The notes beneath the pieces were generated by a model, which had not been told where the DNA came from, ran no database searches, and saw nothing but the letters and a program-made list of their open reading frames with translations. A stretch of DNA of 64,000 nucleotides, taken from the NCBI RefSeq assembly GCF_900115305.1, contig NZ_FOVW01000004.1:310001-374000 (forward strand), read 5' to 3'. Below are positions 31,000-40,967 of this stretch, one piece after another. The position numbers and the translations under genes were made by a program. Each line of letters begins with the position of its first letter. Position 1 is the stretch's first letter. The DNA is from Algoriphagus ornithinivorans (GTDB lineage Bacteria > Bacteroidota > Bacteroidia > Cytophagales > Cyclobacteriaceae).

Positions 31000-32097
31000 A
31001 TGATTAAACATAAAGCAACCTTACTTCTAGCTGACGGAACCGTTTTCCACGGTTCATTGATTGGAAACCCCGGTACCAATGGGGGTGAGATTTGTTTCAA
31101 TACCGGTATGACTGGCTATCAAGAGATCTATACAGATCCTTCTTATACCGGTCAGGTTATTGTCACTACCACTTCACACATTGGGAATTATGGTGTACAT
31201 AATGAAGAAGTAGAGTCTGATCATCCTACTATTGGCGGTATCGTTGTCAATAGTTTCTCAGAAGTTTACTCCAGACTGGATGGGCATGGTTCTCTTCAGG
31301 ATTATTTGGTGAAATATAAAATCACCGGAATAGCAGATATCGATACCCGTAAGTTGGTGAGACATATCCGCTCCCAAGGAGCTATGAATGCAATCATCAG
31401 TTCTGAATTTGAAGGCAATTTGGAAGGTCTTAAAGCTGAGCTTGAGAAGTTACCGGACATGAACGGCCTGGAACTTTCTTCTCAAGTTTGTACTCAAGAG
31501 CCTTATTATTATGGAGATGAAAATGCTTCAATCAAAGTTGCCTGTATGGATTTCGGGATTAAGAAAAATATCCTGAGAAACTTAGCCTCACGCGGAGTTT
31601 ATTGTAAAGTATATCCAGCTAAAACAAAATTGGCGGAAATGGAAGAGTGGCAGCCTAATGCCTATTTCTTATCCAATGGTCCCGGCGATCCAGCTGTGAT
31701 GGATTATGCAGTGGAAACTGTAAAGGATATTCTAAATACAGGAAAACCTGTTTTTGGAATTTGTCTCGGACACCAATTATTGGCAGAGTCAGTAGGTATT
31801 TCAACTTACAAGATGCACCATGGGCACAGAGGAATCAACCATCCTATCAAAAATATGGTGACAGGTAAAAGTGAAATTACCTCTCAAAATCACGGCTTTA
31901 ATATCGTAAGAGAAGATACTGAAAAGCATCCTGAGGTGGAGATTACTCATGTTCACCTGAATGACAATACAGTGGCGGGCATCAAGCTGAAAAATAAACC
32001 GGCGTTTTCTGTGCAGTATCACCCGGAGTCTTCTCCTGGACCGCACGATTCCCGGTATCTTTTTGATGACTTTATCGCCTTAATCAATCAAAATTAA
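31000..32097 (+). CDS. carA: Carbamoyl-phosphate synthase small subunit
   Basis: CarA supplies ammonia from glutamine to CarB, making carbamoyl phosphate for arginine and pyrimidines. 365 residues. An N-terminal CPSase small-chain domain (about 1-140) precedes the class I glutaminase. The nucleophile Cys is in GICLGHQLLAESVG, and the His and Glu of the triad are in QYHPESSPGPHDS. No carB lies in the window, so the subunit genes are separate. Confidence 0.97.
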   Translation: MIKHKATLLLADGTVFHGSLIGNPGTNGGEICFNTGMTGYQEIYTDPSYTGQVIVTTTSHIGNYGVHNEEVESDHPTIGGIVVNSFSEVYSRLDGHGSLQDYLVKYKITGIADIDTRKLVRHIRSQGAMNAIISSEFEGNLEGLKAELEKLPDMNGLELSSQVCTQEPYYYGDENASIKVACMDFGIKKNILRNLASRGVYCKVYPAKTKLAEMEEWQPNAYFLSNGPGDPAVMDYAVETVKDILNTGKPVFGICLGHQLLAESVGISTYKMHHGHRGINHPIKNMVTGKSEITSQNHGFNIVREDTEKHPEVEITHVHLNDNTVAGIKLKNKPAFSVQYHPESSPGPHDSRYLFDDFIALINQN

Positions 32098-32115
32098 ATC
32101 TTATAAACCTTTTAG

Positions 32116-33402
<1,287 letters not shown>

Positions 33403-33426
33403 GCCTTACTAGCTCATAAAACTTTT

Positions 33427-33460
33427 AAAATCCTCTGTCATAAAGACAGGGGATTTTTTG
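33427..33460 (+). terminator. Rho-independent terminator after eno
   Basis: AAAATCCTCTGTC (33427-33439) pairs with GACAGGGGATTTT (33445-33457), 13 pairs with one G-T, loop ATAAA, then TT. It ends the long + strand block that starts at tuf. Confidence 0.9.
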
Positions 33461-33519
33461 TTTAAAAAAGAAGCGGTATGAATAGTATGAGTCAATTTCT
33501 TCTTTGATATTATTTTTTC

Positions 33520-33768
33520 ACCACCTAGGCACATAGCGAACATAGTCTTGGCAGGCTCCTATTAGGTTCCTTTCTTCAGATTTCTGCCTTTTTGAGACCG
33601 CTTCGTTGCTCCCGGTCCCGACACTGCTTACTGATACCTGTCTACTACTTACTCCCCCTGCTTCCTGCCTGCTTTTCAGATTTTTCACTTTAGACTTAAG
33701 ACTTTCCCAAACTGCTAACTTTATCTTGCGGGAGTTTTAAGCTTTGCGTCGCTGCGCCTCTGCGAGCA
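33520..33768. repeat. Degenerate intergenic repeat bounded by imperfect inverted copies
   Basis: The 33461-33865 gap has no credible gene. It contains CACCTAGGCACATAGCGAAC continued by ATAG (33522-33545) and, near 33741-33768, CTTTGCGTCGCTGCGCCTCT continued by GCGAGCA. The second, reverse-complemented, resembles the first (a C-x-C-A-x-A-G-type periodic motif around a shared AGGC). Between them are a short hairpin (GACCG/CGGTC near 33596-33618), repeated CTGCTT-like words and two TCAGATTT copies. Related periodic intergenic motifs occur in many genomes; their function is unknown. Confidence 0.5.
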
Positions 33769-33865
33769 TTTTTTTACTTCAAGAGATTGCAAAACCCACA
33801 ATTATCCTCCACTCGCTTCATTTTCGCATCATTTTTGTAATTTAACTTTCTGTTCTGTGTATACT

Positions 33866-34153
33866 ATGAAGAAGCTTCTCAAACTAGGTGGTAATTTTTA
33901 TGGATTGGCAACTCTTTGTTTCCTGTCTTGGATGATTTTTATTGACTCCAATAACTTGGTAAACCAGTTTAAACTAAGTCAAAAACTGAATCAGCTGGAG
34001 GATCAAAAGGAATACTATCAAGAGCGAAAAGTGAAAATTAAGTCTGAAAGAGAAGAATTAATGAGTAATCCCGAACTCTTAGAGAAGTTTGCCCGTGAAA
34101 AATACCTGATGAAGAAGCCAAGCGAAGATCTCTATGTTATTGTCAAAAAATAA
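33866..34153 (+). CDS. FtsB/DivIC-like septum formation initiator
   Basis: A 95-residue bitopic membrane protein likely belonging to the division complex (FtsB/DivIC, with FtsL and FtsQ partners). It has a short cytoplasmic start, one membrane helix (about 10-27), a coiled coil (about 35-70), and the C-terminal family pattern EKFAREKYLMKKPSEDLYVI. I start at ATG 33866; a GTG 9 bases upstream is in frame but less likely. It lies in the eno-ftsB arrangement that is common in bacteria. Confidence 0.85.
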   Translation: MKKLLKLGGNFYGLATLCFLSWMIFIDSNNLVNQFKLSQKLNQLEDQKEYYQERKVKIKSEREELMSNPELLEKFAREKYLMKKPSEDLYVIVKK

Positions 34154-34685
34154 ACTCCTCACTCTTACTTTTCTTTTATCCTTTGGTCTGTTTTTTCAAA
34201 CGCAGGCCCAAAGAGAAATCTATTCAGATTCTGTATCATTTAAAGACAGGCTGTATTATGGAGGAAACTTCGGGATGCAGTTTGGAACAGTTACTCTATT
34301 AGACATTTCTCCTTTAGTTGGTGTTATGATCACTAATAGATATTCTGCAGGAGTTGGGGTTACTTATCAATATTTTAATGACAGGAGATTTTTTGGAAAT
34401 GAATTTTCATCTTATGGCGGAAGGGTATTCAATAGGTTTAATGTACTACCCAATATTTTTATTCATGGGGAGTTCGAATCATTGAATTTTGAAAATTATA
34501 ATACCCAATCTGAGCGTTTTGAGCGGATTTGGTCCAATGCCCTGTTCTTAGGCGGAGGCTACTTTGCTCCTTTCGGTGGAGGAAGGGGAGGAGCCAACTT
34601 TACTTTCCTATATAATGTGCTTCATGATAATTTAAGGTCTCCTTATGGTGAACCTTATGTGATTCGAGTTGGTTTTGTGTTGTAA
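34134..34685 (+). CDS. Small secreted protein, probably an outer-membrane beta-barrel
   Basis: 183 residues with a clear signal peptide (about 1-26, ending TQAQ). The mature part alternates hydrophobic and polar residues and is rich in Gly, Tyr and Phe, as in small outer-membrane barrels (GGNFGMQFGTVTLLDISPLV; AGVGVTYQYF). It ends in Phe-Val-Leu rather than a terminal Phe. The start codon overlaps the ftsB-like gene by 20 bases, implying coupling. I cannot assign a function. Confidence 0.75.
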   Translation: MLLSKNKLLTLTFLLSFGLFFQTQAQREIYSDSVSFKDRLYYGGNFGMQFGTVTLLDISPLVGVMITNRYSAGVGVTYQYFNDRRFFGNEFSSYGGRVFNRFNVLPNIFIHGEFESLNFENYNTQSERFERIWSNALFLGGGYFAPFGGGRGGANFTFLYNVLHDNLRSPYGEPYVIRVGFVL

Positions 34686-34703
34686 GTCTCTCAACTCAAA
34701 CCT

Positions 34704-35549
34704 ATGAATTCTTTTGTTTCTAAAATTCACCGCGCCCATCAGGAGTGCTCAGATTGCCCCTCTCCCAAGGTGATACAACAATTTTTTGAAGAGGTTTTGG
34801 GATTATTATTTCCAGAATATTCTGTACAAAAAATCAAGGATGAGTCTGAGGTAGAACAAAAATTAGCCGCAAGCCAATTCACTTTGGAAGTAATCCTTCA
34901 AAGGAATACCCAGCTTCATGGTCAAAACGGAAAGGAATTGGCAGCTGAGTTTTTCAATAGACTGGAGAAAGTATACGATTGGATTCACTTGGACGTGGAT
35001 GCAATGTACTCAGGAGATCCAGCAGCCAAATCCAGAACTGAGATTCTACGTTCTTATCCAGGGTTTTATTCGATAGCAGCCTATAGAATTGCTCATGAAC
35101 TGCATATGTTGGGAATTAAGTTAATTCCCAGAATGATCACAGAAATTGCTCATAGTCGTACGGGAATTGACATCCATCCAGGGGCTAAAATTGGCAAGTA
35201 TTTCTGTATAGATCATGGTACAGGTGTAGTGATCGGAGAAACCACAGTAATAGGCGAGCATGTAAAAATTTACCAAGGGGTTACTCTTGGTGCTTTAAGC
35301 GTAGCAAAAGCTGATGCAGATAGCAAGCGTCATCCAACCATTGAAGATCATGTAGTGATTTACGCTGGAGCTACTATTTTGGGCGGAGAAACTGTCATTG
35401 GAAAAGGAAGTACCATAGGAGGAAATGTCTGGTTGACTAAATCTGTGGCAGCAGGGTCTAAAGTTTATTATCAAGCCCAAATGTACCATGCAGATTCAGA
35501 AGTTACGGATGTGTATGTATTCAAAAACGATTCCCATGAAGCTATTTGA
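34704..35549 (+). CDS. cysE: Serine O-acetyltransferase
   Basis: CysE acetylates serine with acetyl-CoA, the first step of cysteine synthesis. 281 residues. A helical N-terminal part (about 1-140) precedes the left-handed beta-helix of hexapeptide repeats, with the active-site stretch CIDHGTGVVIGETTVIG and QGVTLGALSV. It overlaps cysM by 14 bases, so both enzymes of the pathway are translationally coupled. Confidence 0.93.
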   Translation: MNSFVSKIHRAHQECSDCPSPKVIQQFFEEVLGLLFPEYSVQKIKDESEVEQKLAASQFTLEVILQRNTQLHGQNGKELAAEFFNRLEKVYDWIHLDVDAMYSGDPAAKSRTEILRSYPGFYSIAAYRIAHELHMLGIKLIPRMITEIAHSRTGIDIHPGAKIGKYFCIDHGTGVVIGETTVIGEHVKIYQGVTLGALSVAKADADSKRHPTIEDHVVIYAGATILGGETVIGKGSTIGGNVWLTKSVAAGSKVYYQAQMYHADSEVTDVYVFKNDSHEAI

Positions 35550-36414
35550 ATTAATCGGTAATACTCCTTTGGTGGAGCTTTCCCATATCCCGACAAATCC
35601 AAAAGTCAAGATTCTTTGCAAAATGGAGGGCCAAAACCCGGGCGGAAGTGTCAAGGACAGAGCTGCGTTTAATATGCTTCAATCTGCCTTGGATAGAGGG
35701 GAAATAAAAAGGGGTGATAAATTGGTTGAGGCTACCAGCGGTAATACTGGAATTGCTTTGGCAATGGTAGCCAAAGTTTTGGGACTGGATATGACCTTGA
35801 TTATGCCGGACAACTCAACTCGAGAACGGGTACTTTCCATGGAGGCTTATGGGGCAAAAGTTATTTTAACACCAGCAGCTAAAACCATCGAGTATTCTAG
35901 AACTCTGGCGGAGGAAATGAATGAGAAAGAAGGCTATTTCATGCTGAATCAATTTGCCAATCCGGATAATTATTTGGCCCATTACAAAACCACTGGACCA
36001 GAAATCTGGAATGATACGCAGGGGAAAGTTACCCACTTTGTATCTGCAATGGGTACCACAGGTACTATCATGGGGGTATCTAGATATCTCAAAGAAAAAA
36101 ATCCTTCAATCCAGATAGTGGGTACCCAGCCTACCGATGGATCGAGCATTCCAGGAATCAGAAGATGGTCTCCGGAATTTTTGCCTGCGATTTTTGAAAA
36201 AGATAGAGTAGATCGAGTGATAGATGTTTCACAGGATCAGGCTACTGAAATGACACGCAGGATGGCTAAAGAAGAAGGAATATTAGCCGGAATGAGTAGT
36301 GGCGGAGCTTTACATGCAGCTATCGAGCTTTCCAAAGAACTTGAAGAAGGATTGATTGTCTGCATTACTTGCGATCGTGGAGACCGTTATTTGAGCTCAG
36401 ATTTGTTTGGCTGA
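35536..36414 (+). CDS. cysM: Cysteine synthase (O-acetylserine sulfhydrylase B type)
   Basis: This PLP enzyme turns O-acetylserine and sulfide (or thiosulfate) into cysteine. 292 residues from ATG 35536 (MKLFELIGNTPLVEL). An earlier in-frame start at 35488 would lie deep inside cysE and is unlikely. The PLP Lys is in NPGGSVKDRAAF, the phosphate loop is EATSGNTGIA, and MGTTGTIMG follows. The CysM subtype over CysK rests on overall look and length only. Confidence 0.92.
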   Translation: MKLFELIGNTPLVELSHIPTNPKVKILCKMEGQNPGGSVKDRAAFNMLQSALDRGEIKRGDKLVEATSGNTGIALAMVAKVLGLDMTLIMPDNSTRERVLSMEAYGAKVILTPAAKTIEYSRTLAEEMNEKEGYFMLNQFANPDNYLAHYKTTGPEIWNDTQGKVTHFVSAMGTTGTIMGVSRYLKEKNPSIQIVGTQPTDGSSIPGIRRWSPEFLPAIFEKDRVDRVIDVSQDQATEMTRRMAKEEGILAGMSSGGALHAAIELSKELEEGLIVCITCDRGDRYLSSDLFG

Positions 36415-36489
36415 GATGCTTAATTATTTAATCATAAATAAAGATTTGTTTTTTGTCTTTAAACTCAGGCTAAATGAGCCCAATTTTTT

Positions 36490-37401
36490 TCAAAAAAAAC
36501 GCTTCATCTTCTCCAAACCTTCTTTCACAACCACTTCTGCATCCATGGCATAGTAGGTTGGATTGAAAAGCTCTAAGGACAGAATAATGGGTTTTCCTTT
36601 GGCTTTGAGTGTATTGGCGAGTTCTTGCATGGGAGCAGCCCCGTCGCCTGGCATAACTCTATCCTTATCCTGTTGCTCCAATCGCGGAATGTCACCCGGT
36701 ACATCATTCATATGGAAAATATCAATGGCTTGCCCGTCCAAGAGTTTCATGCCTTCAAAACCAGAACCTCCTCGGAAAAGATGGTACACATCTGCAAGGA
36801 TTTTTGCATCAGGATCGTTAGCCACAGCGGCAACCATCATGGCTTGACCCAAATGATGAAATGAAGGGAAGGCTCCCCAGAATTCCAGTTGGGGCATAAC
36901 TCCCGTTTTCCTGCCCAGATCTAGCAGTCGTTTGTATTTTTCTCCAGCCTCCATCAAGTCTAGAGGTGCTTCCGAACCAATAGCAGGAGCAGCAACTCTT
37001 GGACAACCTAATTCCGCCAAGACTCCCATTTCTTTTTCCATTTGAGTAAATCCAACTTTGCTTTTCTCAGCATCTTGGGACATCCAGGTAGGAAAACCTA
37101 TGCAATCGAAAAATTCCAGGCCCGCATCGGATGCTAATTTCTTGAGCGAAGCCAAGCTTTTCCCGGAATCCAAATAGGTTTGAATCTCCATCATCCATGG
37201 CTCAAAGCCATCATATCCAGCTCTTGCGGCTAGTTCGATGATTTGGGGAATGCTCAATTTTTGTCCACGAATAGTAGAAGTATTGAGAGAAAACCGAAAC
37301 TGAGGTAGCGTTTTTTCCGCTGCTTTCGTTACAGCAAGAGGAGCTCCCACTGCTATGGATGAAAGGGCAATGCTTTTGAGTACTTGTCTTCTACTGGTCA
37401 T
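36490..37401 (-). CDS. Tat-exported sugar phosphate isomerase/epimerase-like TIM barrel
   Basis: 303 residues. The N-terminus MTSRRQVLKSIALSS has the twin-arginine pattern followed by a hydrophobic stretch and an Ala-rich cleavage region, so export in folded form is likely. The rest is an AP-endonuclease-2/hydroxypyruvate-isomerase-like barrel. Probable metal ligands are Glu in QLEFWGAF, Asp and His in ADVYHLFRGG, His in FHMNDVPGD and Glu in LSLELFNPTYY. The substrate is unknown; sugars or inositols are typical. It stands alone on the - strand. Confidence 0.82.
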   Translation of the reverse strand: MTSRRQVLKSIALSSIAVGAPLAVTKAAEKTLPQFRFSLNTSTIRGQKLSIPQIIELAARAGYDGFEPWMMEIQTYLDSGKSLASLKKLASDAGLEFFDCIGFPTWMSQDAEKSKVGFTQMEKEMGVLAELGCPRVAAPAIGSEAPLDLMEAGEKYKRLLDLGRKTGVMPQLEFWGAFPSFHHLGQAMMVAAVANDPDAKILADVYHLFRGGSGFEGMKLLDGQAIDIFHMNDVPGDIPRLEQQDKDRVMPGDGAAPMQELANTLKAKGKPIILSLELFNPTYYAMDAEVVVKEGLEKMKRFF

Positions 37402-37426
37402 ATGGGGCTCATTTAGTGGATAGATT

Positions 37427-37444
37427 TTTCCTTCTAAAAGGAAA
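37427..37444. other. Short perfect inverted repeat in a divergent intergenic region
   Basis: TTTCCTT (37427-37433) and AAGGAAA (37438-37444) flank a 4-base spacer. It lies between two divergently transcribed genes (start codons at 37401 and 37511). It might be an operator or simply a small hairpin. Confidence 0.25.
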
Positions 37445-37510
37445 CTTTACCTTTCTAAACATAATTTTTAAAAACCTGAATCAAAAATCGATTCTCTCGT
37501 ATTTTCGACC

Positions 37511-38230
37511 ATGAGGAAAAGAATTTTTTTACTGGGCCTAATTAGCCTATCAATGGTTGGGGCATTTGGTCAGAGCCTCCAAGAAAATTTGGCTAACCTG
37601 GAATTTTACCAGGAAAAGCTACCTTTTTTTCAGGAGTTGATCACTGGAGCCCAATACCCTGAGCCTCCCAAAAACCATGAAGGCTTTCCTTTTTTGAAAG
37701 GCAGGTCTTTTGAATACGGCGGCTTAACCATCAATCAAGTGTATTACCCTGACATCCCTCTTTTATATGATATAAGATATGATCAGGTCATTACAGTACA
37801 TCCCATTTACATGCAAAAGCTTCTGATAAACCCAGCCAAAATCAATTCATTTAGACTTGGGGATGGAAGCAATTTCAAGCAGTTGACCGGAAATGAGTCT
37901 TATGCTCACCATAAAAACGGATTTTATGAAATTGTGGAAGAGGGAAGGGTGACCTTGCTCGCCAAGCATTATAAAATTCCGAAACCCACACGTGAATTGG
38001 GAGATTATGTGGCTAAATATGAGGAGTTCGAAGATTTTTTTATTTGGGATGGTGGCCAGTTTTTTTCCATAAAAACAAAGAAGTCTGCGATTAAAACTCT
38101 GGAATTGAGTAAAAAACTTGTCCGGGAGAATCTGACTAGAAAAGGTGTTTATTATGGAAGCAACAAGAGACGATACCTAAAGATGTTAATTCAAATTCAT
38201 TCACAATCAATAGGTACTGAAAATGAATAA
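37511..38230 (+). CDS. Secreted protein of unknown function, first gene of a TonB-receptor operon
   Basis: 239 residues with a signal peptide (about 1-21, ending GAFGQ). I recognise no family. The mature protein is aromatic-rich, with a segment around FLKGRSFEYGGLTINQVYYP and a long Lys-rich C-terminus. It may be periplasmic or loosely associated with the outer membrane. Its last 8 bases overlap the start of the TonB-dependent receptor gene, so it is almost certainly part of that operon. Confidence 0.75.
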   Translation: MRKRIFLLGLISLSMVGAFGQSLQENLANLEFYQEKLPFFQELITGAQYPEPPKNHEGFPFLKGRSFEYGGLTINQVYYPDIPLLYDIRYDQVITVHPIYMQKLLINPAKINSFRLGDGSNFKQLTGNESYAHHKNGFYEIVEEGRVTLLAKHYKIPKPTRELGDYVAKYEEFEDFFIWDGGQFFSIKTKKSAIKTLELSKKLVRENLTRKGVYYGSNKRRYLKMLIQIHSQSIGTENE

Positions 38231-40967
38231 AAGGCTTTTAATCGCATTGCTAGGAGTTTTTTGCCTGTCCTTTGGCCTAGCAGAGGCTCAAACGCAGGAG
38301 AAAATCACAGGACTTTTTGCGGGAGTATCTTTTGAAAGGTTTGCTGAGCTCATAGAAAAGGAAACCTCCTATCGCTTTGTCTTTGATCCGAAGTTGATGG
38401 AGGAAGTTTCGGTTAATATCCAGGCGAAAGAGGGTAAATTAGATGATCTCCTGATAGCAATTTTTCAAGGGTCCAGTTGGAAGTTTTCCATAGCTGCCGA
38501 CAATAGGGTATTTATTACCTCAGGAAGAAAAATGCCTATTGAATTTGTAAGAGGATATTTTGAGCCTAAAAACCAGGTTTCCAAGTTGGCAACAGATCAA
38601 CAGGAAGATTTAGGTGCCTTTGCTAGGAACATGCGATATGAAATCGGAAAGGACAAAGAAGACCCCGCTCAAAAGACCGCGGTGCTATCTGGTAAAGTAA
38701 GCAACATAGAAAATGGTGAGCCCATGCTGGGAACAGTGATTTATGAAAACATTGGTTTTCAAAAGTCCATCACTGATGAAAATGGGTACTATCAAATCAC
38801 CCTTCCTAAAGGAAGACATACTTTAATAATTCAAAATCCAGGAGGCTATCAAGAGCAGCGTCAAATAGAGCTTTTCGGAAATGGAGTCTTAAATATGGAG
38901 GTACAGGAAAGTTTTCTTTCTTTAGATGAAGTAGTAGTAAGCTCTGGGGCCCTGTCCAATATTAACAAACTTGAAATGGGAGTTCAATCCATTTCTATGG
39001 CAGAGGTAAAGCGTCTTCCGGCTATTTTGGGAGAAGTGGATGTGCTGAGGGGCATATTAACCATGCCCGGTGTAAATACTGTAGGAGAGGCGAGTGTTGG
39101 CTTCAATGTAAGAGGAGGAGCTGCTGATCAAAATCTAATTCTCTATAATCAATCGACCGTATTTAATCCTGCACATGTCTTTGGGTTTTTCTCTGCTTTC
39201 AATCCTGATATGGTGGCAGGAGTGGAGCTTTACAAAGGTTCTGTTCCGGTAAATTATGGGGGCAGGCTTTCCTCAGTGCTTCAGGTAAGTCCAAAGTTTG
39301 GAAGATCTGATAAAATCGGTGGAAGTGGAGGTATAGGAATCATGACTGGCAGATTGAGCTTGGAAGGTCCTATAGGAGAAAAGACCACTTTTATTCTAGG
39401 TGGGAGATCTACTTACTCTGATTGGGCTTTGAATTTATTGGATGATGAAGCTGCCTTAAATGGTTCAAGAGCCTCTTTCTATGATTTTAATGCCAATGTT
39501 AGGCATATTTTTAACGAGAAAAATCATTTGGAAGTCACTAGCTACATTTCCAAAGATGAGTTTGCCTTTGATCCTGACACTACCTATTCCTATCAAAATC
39601 TTAATGTAGCAGCGACTTGGCGTCACTTTTATAATGAACAGTTGGAAGCTCGGTTTACTGCTGGGTATGATGCATATCAATTTGGAATTATCGGGCAGGA
39701 TAATCCTTTAAATGCATTTGATTTCAATTTTGATGTAAAGCAAGTCCATTTGAGAACCGATTGGGAATACAGAAAGGACCTCAACCATATTTATAAATTT
39801 GGACTCCACGCAATCCAATACCAATTAAATCCTGGGACAAATAACCCCTTTGGCACAGAGTCAATTGTAATTCCTCAGGATTTGGAAAATGAACAAGCGC
39901 GGGAGTTAGCAATCTATTTTGGAGACGAATGGACGATCAACGAGCGCCTTTCAGTTAGTTATGGAGGCCGATATATGTTGTATCAATTTTATGGTCCTAA
40001 TACCGTGAAAGAGTATGTGCCCGGCGCACCCATAATTGAAAGCAACCTTACGGGGGAAAGAAATTTTGGAAAAGGAGAAACTATTCAGACCTATCATGGA
40101 CCAGAGTTCCGGCTTTCTGGTAGATATAATTTAACCAACCAGTCTTCAATTAAAGCCGGGTTTACTACAACGAGGCAAAACATTCATTTGCTCTCCAATA
40201 CTTCCGTGATAGCTCCTACAGACTCATGGAAACTCAGTGATTCATATATCAAGCCTCAAACAGGAGGGCAGTTTTCTTTAGGGTATTATCAAAATATTGG
40301 AGTAACAAAATTTGAATTTTCCTCTGAAGTCTACTATCGGTACATGAGTAATATTCTGGATTATAGGTCGGGAGCCTCTATTATTCTAAATGAGGATATA
40401 GAGCAAGATGTATTCAATTCCCTTGGCAGGGCTTATGGTATTGAGTTTTTATTAAAGAAGAACACAGGCATTTTAAAAGGCTCACTGGCATATACTTATT
40501 CTCGTTCCTTACTGAGAACCTCTGATGAACCGAGTATTGAAAAAATCAATCAGGGTGCTTTTTACTCCAGTAATTTTGATCAGCCCCACCATGTGGTATT
40601 AGTGGCAAATTACGAATTGAGTAAGCGAATAAATGCTTCTTTAAATGGTAATTATAGCACCGGAAGGCCGGTAACCTTACCTATTTCAAAATTTGAGTAT
40701 GGCGGATCTGAACGTGTTTATTTTTCGGATAGAAATGCCTACAGAATTCCGGATTATTTCAGAGTTGACCTTTCTGTCAATTTGGAAGGAAATCATAAAG
40801 TAAAAAAACTCGCCCATTCGTCCTGGTCAGTCGGAGTCTACAATGTGTTGGGTAGAAGTAATCCTTATTCAGTCTATTACACCCCAGTAGAAGGAAAATT
40901 AAGAGGGTATCAATTATCCATTTTTGCTAAACCAATTCCATTTATTACTTACAATTTCAGATTTTGA
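38223..40967 (+). CDS. TonB-dependent receptor with N-terminal STN and CarboxypepD_reg domains
   Basis: 914 residues, an outer-membrane active transporter. A signal peptide is at 1-22, an STN (secretin/TonB short N-terminal) domain at about 28-100, a carboxypeptidase-regulatory-like beta-sandwich at about 155-230 (LSGKVSNIENGEPMLGTVIY), a plug at about 255-360 (DVLRGILTMPGVNT; GFNVRGGAADQNLILYN), then a 22-strand-type barrel ending YNFRF. STN domains often signal to FecR/ECF sigma pairs, but none is nearby. The substrate is unknown. It overlaps the genes on both sides. Confidence 0.93.
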   Translation: MNKRLLIALLGVFCLSFGLAEAQTQEKITGLFAGVSFERFAELIEKETSYRFVFDPKLMEEVSVNIQAKEGKLDDLLIAIFQGSSWKFSIAADNRVFITSGRKMPIEFVRGYFEPKNQVSKLATDQQEDLGAFARNMRYEIGKDKEDPAQKTAVLSGKVSNIENGEPMLGTVIYENIGFQKSITDENGYYQITLPKGRHTLIIQNPGGYQEQRQIELFGNGVLNMEVQESFLSLDEVVVSSGALSNINKLEMGVQSISMAEVKRLPAILGEVDVLRGILTMPGVNTVGEASVGFNVRGGAADQNLILYNQSTVFNPAHVFGFFSAFNPDMVAGVELYKGSVPVNYGGRLSSVLQVSPKFGRSDKIGGSGGIGIMTGRLSLEGPIGEKTTFILGGRSTYSDWALNLLDDEAALNGSRASFYDFNANVRHIFNEKNHLEVTSYISKDEFAFDPDTTYSYQNLNVAATWRHFYNEQLEARFTAGYDAYQFGIIGQDNPLNAFDFNFDVKQVHLRTDWEYRKDLNHIYKFGLHAIQYQLNPGTNNPFGTESIVIPQDLENEQARELAIYFGDEWTINERLSVSYGGRYMLYQFYGPNTVKEYVPGAPIIESNLTGERNFGKGETIQTYHGPEFRLSGRYNLTNQSSIKAGFTTTRQNIHLLSNTSVIAPTDSWKLSDSYIKPQTGGQFSLGYYQNIGVTKFEFSSEVYYRYMSNILDYRSGASIILNEDIEQDVFNSLGRAYGIEFLLKKNTGILKGSLAYTYSRSLLRTSDEPSIEKINQGAFYSSNFDQPHHVVLVANYELSKRINASLNGNYSTGRPVTLPISKFEYGGSERVYFSDRNAYRIPDYFRVDLSVNLEGNHKVKKLAHSSWSVGVYNVLGRSNPYSVYYTPVEGKLRGYQLSIFAKPIPFITYNFRF

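Noticed and set aside
33461..33865. Possible gene, CRISPR or riboswitch in the eno-ftsB gap
   Set aside because: No coding frame of useful length, no regular direct repeats and no known riboswitch pattern. Only degenerate repeats are seen.
34686..34703. Riboswitch or T-box before cysE
   Set aside because: The gap is 18 bases; there is no room for one.
35488..35535. Upstream start for cysM at 35488
   Set aside because: It overlaps cysE by 62 bases and adds residues not seen in the family; ATG 35536 gives the usual N-terminus.
36453..36489. Terminator after cysM (GGCT/AGCC with a T run)
   Set aside because: The stem is only 4 bases; too weak to list.
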